Part shown: positions 9,262-19,700 of the stretch, piece by piece
How the letters are laid out: each line of letters opens with the position of its first letter
Numbering within the stretch: the first letter of the stretch is position 1
Source of the DNA: Ancylostoma caninum
Taxonomy: Eukaryota; Nematoda; Chromadorea; Rhabditida; Ancylostomatidae
DNA: 64,000 bases
Assembly (NCBI GenBank): GCA_037903475.1
Contig: JBAJFG010000296.1
Coordinates: 186,001-250,000, forward strand
Direction of reading: 5' to 3'
Program-made: the position numbers and the translations under genes
The notes under the pieces: model-generated
What the model was told of the DNA's origin: nothing
The model's database searches: none
The model's input: the letters and a program-made list of their open reading frames with translations, nothing else

Positions 9262-11515
9262 TTACCACTGAGCCAGCCAGCCGGACTCACGGGAAAATCC
9301 CGGCCAACAGACCTCGCCAATTCACTACTGGCCCAGTTGGACTCAAGGAAAAGTTCCGACCAATGGACCAGTGCGCCCCTTTACCTAAAACCAGCGCTAC
9401 TTTACCACTAGCCCAGTCAAACCCAAGGGAAAATACCGCGCAGTGGACAAGTGTGCCCCTTTACCTGAGACCGGCGCGGCACGTGTGCCCCTTCATCTGA
9501 CACCGGCGCGACACGTGTGTCCCTTTACCTGAGACGGGCGCAACTTTGCTGCTGACAGCGTCGCAGTCAAAGGAAAATCCTGACCAGCGGACCCGTGTGC
9601 CCCTTAGCTTGAGACCGGCGCCTGTTTACCATTGGCCCAGTCGAACCCAAGGGAAGTGCTGACCAAAGACCCGTGTATCCCTTTACCAGAGACCACCACC
9701 TATTTACCACTGACGGGAAAATTCTGACCAACGACCCATGTGCCCCTGTTTACCATTGGCCCAGTCGAACCCAAGGGAAAATCCTGAAATCCCTTGTGCC
9801 CCTTTGCCTGAGGTCGGCGCCTTTTTATCATTGGTCCAGTCGAACCCAAGGGAAAGTCCTGACCAACGGACCCGTGTGCCCCTTTACCTGAGACCAGCAC
9901 CTGTTTATCACTGGCCCAGTGGAATCCAAGGGAAAGTCCTGACCAACGGACCCGTGTGCCCCTTTACCTGAGACCAGCAACTGTTTACCACTGGCCCAGT
10001 GGAATCCAAGGGAAAGTCCTGACCAACGGACCCGTGTGCCCCTTTACCTGAGACCAGCAACTGTTTACCACTGGCCCAGCGGAACCCAAGGGAAAGTCCT
10101 GACCAACGGACCCGTGTGCCCCTTTACCTGAGGCCGGCGCCTGTTTACCATTGGCCCAGTCGAACCCAAGGGAAGTGCTGACCAAAGACCCGTGTGCCCC
10201 TTTACCAGAGTCCAGCACCTGTTTACCACTGACGGGAAAATTCTGACCAACGACCCATGTGCCCCTGTTTACCATTGGCCCAGTCGAACCCAAGGGAAAG
10301 TCCTGAAATCCCTTGTGCCCCTTTGCCTGAGGTCGGCGCCTTTTTATCATTGGTCCAGTCGAACCCAAGGGAAAGTCCTGACCAACGGACCCGTGTGCCC
10401 CTTTACCTGAGACCAGCACCTGTTTATCACTGGCCCAGTGGAATCCAAGGGAAAGTCCTGACCAACGGACCCGTGTGCCCCTTTACCTGAGACCAGCAAC
10501 TGTTTACCACTGGCCCATTGGAACCCAAGGGAAAGTCCTGACCAACGGACCCGTGTGCCCCTTTACCTGAGACCAGCAACTGTTTACCACTGGCCCAGTG
10601 GAACCCAAGGGAAAGTCCTGACCAACGGACCCGTGTGCCCCTTTACCTGAGACCGGCGCCTGTTTACCATTGGCCCAGTCGAACCCAAGGGAAGTGCTGA
10701 CCAAAGACCCGTGTGCCCCTTTACCAGAGTCCAGCACCTGTTTACCACTGGCGGGAAAATTCTGACCAACAGACCCATGTGTCCCTTTACCAGAGACCAG
10801 CACCTATTTACCGCTGACGGGAAAATTCTGACCAACGACCCATGTGCCCCTGTTTACCATTGGCCCAGTCGAAGCCAAGGGAAAGTGCTGACCAACGGAC
10901 CCGTGTGACCCTTTACCAGATTCCAGCACCTGTTTACCACTGGCGGGAAAATTCTGACCAACAGACCCATGTGTCCCTTTACCAGAGACCAGCACCTGTT
11001 TACCACTGACGGGAAAATTCTGACCAACGACCCATGTGCCCCTGTTTACCATTGGCCCAGTCGAAGCCAAGGGAAAGTGCTGACCAACGGACCCGTGTGA
11101 CCCTTTACCAGAGACCAGCAACTGTTTACCACTAGCGGGAAAATTCTGACCAACGGACCCGTGCTCCTTTACCTGAGACCAGCAACTGTTTACCACTGGC
11201 CCAATGGAACCCAAGGCAAAGTTCTGACCAACGGACCCGTGTGCCCCTTTACCTGAGACCGGCGCCTGTTTACCATTGGCCCAGTCGAACCCAAGGGAAG
11301 TGCTCACCAAAGACCCATGTGCCCCTTTACCAGAGACCAGCACCTGTTTACCACTGGCGGAAAATTCTGACCAACGGACCCGTGTGCCCCTTTACCAGAG
11401 ACCAGCACCTGTTTACCACTGGCGGGAAAATCCCGACCAATGGACCCGTGTGCCTCTTTACCTGAGACCGGCGCATGTTTACCACTGGCCCAGTCAAAAT
11501 CAAGGAAAAACCCCA
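9262..11515. repeat. Minisatellite array B with 519-bp higher-order period
   Basis: Tandem units of about 70-90 bp built from TTTACCATTGGCCCAGTCGA, ACCCAAGGGAAAGTCCTGAC, CAACGGACCCGTGTGCCCC and TTTACCTGAGACCAGCACC. Variant units recur in a fixed order. The marker GGGAAGTGCT occurs at 9651, 10170 and 10689, exactly 519 bp apart twice, then at 11295. A second marker, CCTGAAATCCCTTGTGCC, follows the same spacing. Frames stay open on both strands because the unit has few stops; this is not a protein gene. Confidence 0.9.
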
Positions 11516-11757
11516 ACCGATGGGAACAGCGCTACCACTTCGTTTCAAAACCATGTCAGGAAACAAAACCATGTGCTAGGATTTTGTTGTAACAATAATC
11601 GACATTATTAGGATTATTGGGCTCCAAATCGGATTTGCAGGGAGCCCATCACCCCTGAGAATGGCTTGCTGGATTAAAAAAATCTTATATCTGTTTGATT
11701 CTTTCAATCCAGTTGTTTAATTTCACCATTATTTTTTGAATTTTTATTACTAGACTG
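11516..11757. other. Spacer between arrays B and C
   Basis: Short unique AT-rich stretch with no gene. Confidence 0.4.
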
Positions 11758-12440
11758 TGTACCCGGCTTTGCTCGGGTGGGTCCTGGCAAAAATAGCGGA
11801 AAATCAGTAAAATCGATAAATCAATAGTGCTGTACAGAACGGTTGTCATATTCGTGTTCAGCGTACTGACATACCCCACTAGACATGTCTTCGCCGCGCC
11901 CGGGGCAAAATTAGCGAAAAATCAATAAAATCGATAAATCGATAGTGCCGTACGAAGCGGTTGTCATATTCGTGTTCAGCGTATTGACATACCCCAGTAG
12001 ACATGTCTTCACCGTCACTGGGGCAAAATTAGCGAAAAATCAATAAAATCGATAAATCGATAGTGCTGTACGAAACGGTTGTCATATTCGTGTTCGGCGT
12101 ATTGACATACCCCAGTAACCATGTCTTCAACGCGCCCGGGGCAAAATAGCGAAAATCAATAAAATCGATAAATCGATAGTGCTGTACAAAACGGTTGTCA
12201 TATTCGTCTTCAGCGTATTGACATACCCCAGTAGCCATGTCTTCACCGTCACTGGGGCAAAACAAGCGAAAAATCAATAAAATCGATAAATCGATAGTGC
12301 CGTACGAAACGGTTGTCATATTCGTGTTCAGCGTACTGACATACCCCAGTAGACATGTCTTCGCCACGCCTGGGGCAAAAATAGCGAAAAATCAATAAAA
12401 TCGATATAATCGATAAACTAATCGATAATCCCAGGTGCAA
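11758..12440. repeat. Tandem-repeat element C (about 118-bp unit), copy 1
   Basis: A header, CTGTGTACCCGGCTTTGCTC, is followed by at least five units of about 118 bp. Each unit holds GACATACCCCAGTAGACATG, TCTTCACCGTCACTGGGGC, AAAAATCAATAAAATCGATA and GGTTGTCATATTCGTGTTCA. It closes with a tail, GCAAAGTAGCCTAAAACC. A second header-repeat-tail copy lies at 26590-27300 and a single diverged unit at 54365-54485. This looks like one transposable element carrying internal tandem repeats; its class is not identified. Confidence 0.8.
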
Positions 12441-12654
12441 AGTAGCCTAAAACCTACGCCGGCCCTTAGGGAGGTGTCACCCTATAACAAGGAAGATAAA
12501 GATCTAGGACGAAAAAAGCGGACAATGTGGAAATTTAGGCCAGGGGCCCCTTTTTTAAAGTACTCATCACAACACTGCGTATCGACAATGCGCTGAGAGT
12601 CGACGCGCAGTAACGGAAGTGTTTTCGGGGATTAGCGACCAAATCTTTTAATAT
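12441..12654. other. Short unassigned spacer
   Basis: It follows the tail of element C. No gene seen. Confidence 0.4.
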
Positions 12655-15425
12655 AGTAGGATGGCTAATAGAAGCTCAAAATTCTACTTCCTGCCATACT
12701 GATATGAATCTTCCTCACTCACAGCTTGCCAACAGGTTAGCCGTGTGGATAGTGATGCAGACTCAGAGGATGGTTCTTGAGGGTTTGCATCCCGTCCAGG
12801 AGTAGAGTTTTGCAAACTTCAATAGCTAATCTTTAACAGGGTGCGCGACCGTTCAGGGGGTGAGTGAACTTGGGTACCCGCAGCCGGCGGAGGCTGGTAC
12901 TTTAATGCCAGCTCGCGCGCTTCAAGGCAATTGCCAGCGCCGCGGCTGACTTGTGCTGCGCATAGCACTAGCACCGCCCAAATCGTCGCGACCCCTCCCA
13001 TTCCGCCGCGCGCGTACGCAAACATGGAAGGGGCCCACAAAATAGGCGAAATGAGTTAAAGAGGATATCGTAAAGTAATTCTGATGAAGTGCCGCAAAAG
13101 AAATCGGCTTTTACTTATGTGTTTTACATGGTGATCATGATAGTTAACTGATTTTGTGTGTAGAAGCTTTTGCGCTTCTGAAAGCGTAATGATTCCAGAA
13201 ATACCAGTGCGTCAATACTGTTCACTTTAGGAAGAGCTGCCATAGACGTCAAAAATTCTTGGAATTTGCACAACGATTTGAACCTTTTTTGGATTTTTTG
13301 GCCCCCTCTGAATTATCATGCGTTCAGTTTGCTTTTGTGTTTCGTCCGTACTGCTCGTACCCTTCATTATATGCGCATTCCCCTAATTATTATACTTATT
13401 CTAATACCAGATTGCACACATTGTCAGTTCGCCGAAAAAAAAGAGTAATGGAAATGAAACTTGTGTATGACCCAGAAATTCATGTATTTCAATTCTTTTG
13501 ATCCTTTTCATTGTGTTTTCCTCCAGAACTTGAGCGTTCAACATTCTTAACAACTAGCCCTTAAGCGTGTGTGATATTATTCGAATCGACTACTCCACGC
13601 CAGATGAGGTGTAAGAAATGTCTCGCAGATATGTACTGTGCCTGCAGGCGTACCTCATGGATACAATGCCATTAGATCGCCGCACTATAACTGTTTTGGT
13701 AATATTGATTTCATGGAATCAAGAATGCAGTAGTCGAATGGGCTGCAATTCCAAGGCGAAAAACATGTGAAACTTATTGGTGTTAGTTTGAAATATTCAT
13801 TTTTCCATTGATAAAATAAGGAGTAGACTCTGTTATTTTCTTTTTTTTCGTTTTGCTCAGAAATCTAAGTGTAAGTGTGTTTCAAATCCAATTTCAATTC
13901 AATGATTTAATTCAGTTATGTTCTTAAGAGAAGGTAACTACAGCAACAGTAATGGAAATAACGTCTCCTTTAGTAGGTTTAGAAAATTCAAGAGATCAGA
14001 AGCCGTGGGCAAAATCTAAAGTGTCGCAAGAAAGTTGACTTTATTCTTCATCGAAATTTTCCTAATTATGGTTTTGATGAAAGTGGAGCACTAGGCAGTT
14101 CAGCAACCTTAGCGAAGGCAGATTTATTTTCAGAGAAAAATAAAACATCATTCCCCGGCAACGCTTTCAAAATTCCTCGTGAGAACAGTTCAAAATAGTG
14201 TTGTCCCTCAGAGTCCCTGTTTACTGATAATATCTCTATTAAAGCCTATTTACTTGTAATATCTGAACTATCACACTATTTACTTGTCATATCTGAACAA
14301 TATTATCAGCGCTAATTTCCATTAATCACAGGGGTTTCCGCTTCACGGATCTCTTAGATGCCATTCACACTTCTTCATTCAACGCGAATGTCGCGCGCGG
14401 TGGTTGGTTGTGTTGCGGTGGTGGGCGGGGTTAAGAAACTACAGCGCGAGCCGGTGGTAATTTACAGTCGCTTTAGCAGCGAGCGCTCGAGCTGGCAGTA
14501 ATTTACAGTCGCCAGCGGCTGCGGGTACCCAAGTTCCTCCTCCCCCGTTCAGGAGATAAATGAACAACGACTACGAGCACTGCTCTGGAAATAATGGACA
14601 AATGCTCAATACTGGGTGTTAACGTAATGTCGCTGCAAAGACCAAGTGTTATGATATGCCATATAATCTATTCACTCACTTTCTCATTCATCAACCGCCT
14701 TAGATGTTTGATTGCTCACGCGTGCTTGCGCTTTTTGCTGGCCACATTTGGTCAGGGTCCTGCCGCTCTCATAGTGTAAAATCAATAATTGTCTATCTCC
14801 TGAACAGCTCCTCATCCTTTTAAAGGCAGCACTCACGGAAATTTTTGTGTTGAAGATTTCGCGGTATATCGGGGTTTTTAGGGACGATGAACTCATTGAC
14901 AACAATGATATAGCGTGGAACACGCGAAAAACACAGAAAAAGATGGCGGTATCTCATGTGTGTCCACAGCGCGGACGAGTGTTCCGCGATGGGTCCCGCC
15001 ACGGAACCCTGCAAATGGTACGAATTTCACAGACACGCCCCCGCTGAACCACATGCACACACCCTGTCAAAGGCGCTAGTTGGCCCGACGCAACCCTAAT
15101 GGCCAGAGCGGCGTATGTGTCCACGGCAGTATCTTCGCAGGTAGGTGGCCATTCAAGGTGTTCAACTTACTGTTGCGATTGTCCAGCGGCCGGCTGCATG
15201 GTAAACGACTCATTTCAGAAGTGAAAATTTCCGTGAGTGCTGCCTTTAAAGGTTAGGAATTAAAATTTGCAAAACAGAATCCGTGGAAGGGATGCAAACC
15301 CTCGAGGCTCATCATATGTGTCTGCATCACTATCAACTCGGGTATTCAACTGCAAAGCTGTGAGTGAGGTAGATTCACGTCACTATGGCAGGAAATGGAA
15401 TTTTGAGTTTGTATTAACCATTTAG
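12655..15425. mobile_element. Compound inverted-repeat element
   Basis: The outer arms, about 12660-12830 and 15255-15420, are inverted copies: CTCAAAATTCTACTTCCTGC, CCTCACTCACAGCTT, GATAGTGATGCAGAC and GAGGGTTTGCATCCC all recur reversed on the right. Inside are inner inverted arms sharing AACTTGGGTACCCGCAGCCG, near 12868 and 14513-14533, followed by related GC-rich sequence. The right outer arm is broken by a 424-bp MITE (14823-15246). The central 13.1-14.3 kb has no recognisable transposase. Exact outer ends and target duplications are not clear. Confidence 0.7.
14823..15246. mobile_element. TA-flanked MITE inside the compound element
   Basis: 424 bp with inverted ends AAGGCAGCACTCACGGAAAT and the complement ATTTCCGTGAGTGCTGCCTT. 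TA lies at 14821-14822 and 15247-15248. It splits the right arm of the surrounding inverted-repeat element, so it is the younger insertion. No coding capacity is evident. Confidence 0.9.
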
Positions 15426-16425
15426 CAAAATTCAAGTGCAATCTGTAACATCGTTTGGGACAAGCCATTCAACCATATACAAATGTCTCGTTTTGAAAGC
15501 GCAGCTTAAGTTCGCGCACTTCCCTTGTGAGAATGAGCACGGTACAAATTGGATGCGATATTCTTGTTCAGCACTTCAATCAACACCTCTGTACAAAATC
15601 GGTTTTTCCTGATAGTTAGCTAATTTCCAGCGCGAGCCTGGTCTGCCTTCCAACAATTCACATTGTTACTCCACTTCCGTGAGGTCTAGTGTATAACTTG
15701 CAGTATTGATTTCCGCGAAAACAATCAAATTCTTGGGAGTGAAGTGTTAATTGGAAAAAGCGAGGCGGTTGGACTCTGGTACTGGTCAATCTGTCCAACT
15801 AGCCAGTCGCAGAGGCTGACCAACCCCACTTTCCAAGAACGTCCCACAGCCAAAATTCTTGCGGGGAAGGACAGCATTGTACTATTCATCCTTTACCAAA
15901 ATATTTAGGACGTTGTAGTAATGGCTATTTCACATTCTGAGGCAGTTACCGTTACTGTGCATGCTTTCCGGTATGCTTTTCTGCCGAAATTTGCATTTCA
16001 GCGTTGAGCCTATCCATGCTTCGAATTTCGCGGCCGGTTTGCATTGGTCCATCATAAGAGCCGCAGAGCAAATATGTAAAGTCCTTGTCGAAAACATACA
16101 CGGATTGCGCGTGCGGTTTCATATCGTCGCGGTAGCAGAATCGCGTTGGGACCTGGTGGACCCTCCTAGCTGAAGCATGCTCTCTCCGCACTGTCCCACC
16201 GCGTTTCCGCATTCACGGAATCCGTCTATCTTTTCGACAAGGACTGGAAGTAGGTGATAGTTTGTTTAGATACGAATGGATCAAAGCAGCCACTGAAAGT
16301 GCATTTCGTTACTATTTTATTCAATTTATCGTGTCCATCTTCTGGATATCGTTCGGATCAGGTATGATAATGTTATTTCCTTGAAAAACTTAGTATTCTC
16401 TGTGAACTTTAGAGTACTGGTCTCT
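15426..16425. other. Region upstream of the HDHD3-like gene
   Basis: No separate gene is supported. The segment near 15495-15535 is an inverted relative of the sequence just left of the MITE at 6155. The promoter of the downstream gene should lie here or in the compound element. The last 13 bases before the ATG follow an AACTTTAG acceptor-like site (junction after 16412) that could be a trans-splice site. Confidence 0.4.
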
Positions 16426-16755
16426 ATGATGCGGTTACTACAATCTTTGCGTCACCCTTTTCGCAGAGCCTGTAGTATGGACAAAGCCTGCGGTACTTCC
16501 GCGAAAAGCTCTCCACTTGACGTGAAAATTGTGTCATTCGATGCGATGGACACTATTATTGCAATGGACGAACCGTTTAATCACGTTTATGCACGTATTG
16601 CTGGTGACTACGGCATTGGTGTGCATCCTGCTGCTATAGCTGCCTGTTTTCCGAAGTATATGAAGGATCTCTCTAACAGTCATCCATGCTTTGGTTTCCG
16701 CTCTATTGGACATTTCGAATGGTGGAGGCGAATAGTGGTTGGATGCTTGCAAGAG
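16426..16755 (+). CDS. HDHD3-like gene, exon 1
   Basis: 110 codons, ending LQE at a donor CAAGAG followed by gtacat. It contains motif I and the first part of the cap domain, which includes SHPCFGFRSIGHFEWW. Open sequence continuing past the donor is intron read-through. Confidence 0.9.
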
Positions 16756-19700
16756 GTACATATTCCGTTATCTTTTTCGTTCTGCATTCTTTTCCCGTCG
16801 GTTTTTGTTCATTTTTCTGTTTATTTTTGCTCAATTATCCATTAGTGTTGTTTTGGCCATTTTATTCCATGACACCTTTTACTTTGTTGTTTTATGTTCA
16901 AGTACTTCTAGTTAGCTTTTACCCTATCTTTGTTTTTCGTCAATTAGTTACCATCTATCCAAAAGAAAGAGACCCTTGCGCTGCTGGAGGGCATGCGTCC
17001 AACTTTATTTCTGGGTTTATTCCGACATATGAATGCACCTAAAATCTTTTTGCCGCTATTCTATTTTAGCGGACCCAAAATCTTGTTTTTGACCGGAACC
17101 TTGCGCAGCGGGTTATTTGAGGTGCTGAATAACGAAATACAGAGTGGTCCAAAATTACGGAGACAAGGGCGCGATGCGCGTTTTTCAACTTATCTCGAAT
17201 TTTGGCGTTTTGCATCCAATCTTTTACTGTTCATTTGTTCAATTATACAGCTTCTTCTAAAACATTACTTAACACTACGGTTTTTAGGAGTAGCTAGGCC
17301 GTAGTCAAGCTTAGTTTTACCACCCAATTACATTTTTTGTGTAGGCTTTGCGCGCATGTTGTGTTAATGTGTAAAATTTTACAGGAACGTTAAAGTCATT
17401 GTGAATGACTTCCTACCTTGGTTATGAGATCCAAGATTTCGTGCGGATACGCCGAAATTCAACGCGGGCAGAGGGTGCTTTTCAATTCTAATCACCACCA
17501 TTAAATGTATTATGAGGGAAATACTTCTCAGAATTTTGAGATTGGAAGTTGATGAGCCTGATAAGTTCCCGTCCCCTTCCTAAACAGTGAAAAGAGATCC
17601 AGAAACAGCCCTAGAATACGTTTTTGCTCTGTTTTTGCACAGGAACTCATGTCCGCTTCATTATAAATCTTATTTTCAGTACTCATTCGAGCAGATTTCT
17701 CGTAATAATATTCATTCGAGGACAAAAACTGACTTTTCTCTCATAAAAATTGTTAAATCCTCGGAGCAAACGCTTTTAGAAAGGTCAGATTATCTAGCAA
17801 GACTGCACTTCCGCGCCACAGCAGGCTACTAGTTCGAGTTCTTCATGTGTTTTCTCGCCGGTGCTAGGAGAAATTGTGAGATGTGATGGTAGATTTGTTC
17901 ACTGTAGAGTGAAAAATATCGTATTGAGAACAAAATTGCCAACTCGCTTTCCAACGTTAGATACTATAAACCTTTTAGCGTGTTTCCGTAACAGGGTCAA
18001 GCGTACGGTGGTAATTTACCAAGGGGGGTCGCCTCTAGAGGAGCAGGGAGGGGTCGCCTGAAGAGGGTAGATGATAACAGCAAGGTAGGGAAGTTTGTTT
18101 TTCATCACCGAGATCCTAGTTCGATTCCTCGCAAGGATGTTAGTATTGCAAACACTTCAACATGCTCTTTTTCTTTTAGTCACTAGTATAAAATCGACGG
18201 TTACCACTTTCTTCTTACTTTTGGACGTTTTATTTGGTTGTAAATCGACTCGTAGGGCCCAGTGAATATGCAGCTCAAAATGCAGTTCCGTATATGGTGT
18301 CCTATATGGTGTCCTATGACCTCTGCACATCACATGGTGCTCCAGAGCTATGGAAGCGGTTCCCCAGAATCAAAACTTATAAGGATGCAAAATTCCACGG
18401 CTTCTCTTTCACAGGAAATTCTTTTATAGCGATAAAACCACATAAGACATGACCGCAAAATTTGTTAAATTTGATGTGTGTTGACACTCAATCACTGACA
18501 AAATCAGAAGATTGTGTAAAAAGCGACCCTATGCATAAGAAAGAGCAATTCTTCCTCTATTATAGTGCGTTGAAGCTGCTCCCGCATACAAAGCAACCAT
18601 GAAGTTATTTGCCTCAGATTGACACCGCAATCTTAAACTTGCCAAAAATCAGGTTTTCCTTCCATGGCTTTTTTTCAGCGAATATTTGAAGGTTGACAAA
18701 ACCTTGAAAATGACTCTGAAAGAGAAAGTCAATCTCTATGTGCACATAAAATTTCAGCTCTCAAAGTTACCTAGGAGGAGTTTTATTCCGTTGGTAAACC
18801 GATGGTAAACCGTTGGTAAGAATGACAATTTTTCCAGCTTTTTACCAACGAATTTCCACCCAAATTTAACTGTAATAAACCAAATTTCTTAAAACAAGAA
18901 GATGTGCTTCAGAAAGCGCAAATCTCTCTGATAGCAGAACGACTCAAGCCATTTTCCCAGGTCACGTGCCAACCCTTTTAAAATTCGTGACAAATAACCT
19001 TACATCTGCACGTGTAAAATTCTAATTCTGAGTGAAAGGACACCACTCACACGCGACTTTCACAGCTTAAATAAATGTCCTCGCAATTTGTTTTTGCTCA
19101 TACACATAGAAACTTGACTTTCGACTGCTTCACAAACATTTTTTCATTTTGCAAAAAGTAGTCTCTGGCGGGGATCGAACCCTGGACCTGTTTGGACATG
19201 GCTACGACTTCTGCGTCACTCCCGTTGCTTACAATAAGTGTGTAGATGTGCGACATGGACATGTGCGACATCTATCTGGTTGTTTCATTGATAAAGCTTA
19301 GATTTCAAAAATAAAAAATAAAAATTGAAAAGTGAAAAATTAATTTTGAAAATTAATTTAATTCAAAAAATATCTTTCGGTAATTTTGGAAGTTGTTGAA
19401 ATACAATGACTGGAAAAATTTAAAAAATTAAAAGTTTTGGGAGGGGGCCACATTTTCCCGTCTGCAAGAGGGGTGGGTCGCTTCGGAATCGAATATTTAC
19501 CAACACTACGCTTGACCCTGTTCCGTAATTTTGGACCACCCTGTATACAGGGAGCGTCATTCACGATCGTTACTCTCTCGGATTGGAGCGCCACAGCACC
19601 CACATGGCGCTGCTGGATGCCATGGACTCAGACACTCGCAGCGTGCGACTCGCATTTCATTTGCATGCGAACCCGCGACCGTTCGGGATTCCGTACGTAA

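Noticed and set aside
9700..11572. Long open frames, up to 179 codons, in array B on both strands
   Set aside because: They come from a repeat unit poor in stop codons; the same peptide repeats in several frames and no start context, signal or domain is present.
7085..12440. CRISPR-like arrays
   Set aside because: The whole unit repeats and there are no unique spacers between short identical repeats. The context is eukaryotic, with splice sites and transposons; these are minisatellites.
14594..16212. Several 60-86 codon frames
   Set aside because: They overlap MITE arms or each other and have no coding signature.
16756..17304. Open frames continuing past exon 1 of the HDHD3-like gene
   Set aside because: They are intron read-through and a Phe/Leu-rich shadow; the HDHD3 alignment places the junction at 16755.
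19157..19236. Intact tRNA gene
   Set aside because: The B box is good but the acceptor stem does not pair; kept only as a tRNA-derived sequence. No intact tRNA was found anywhere in the window.
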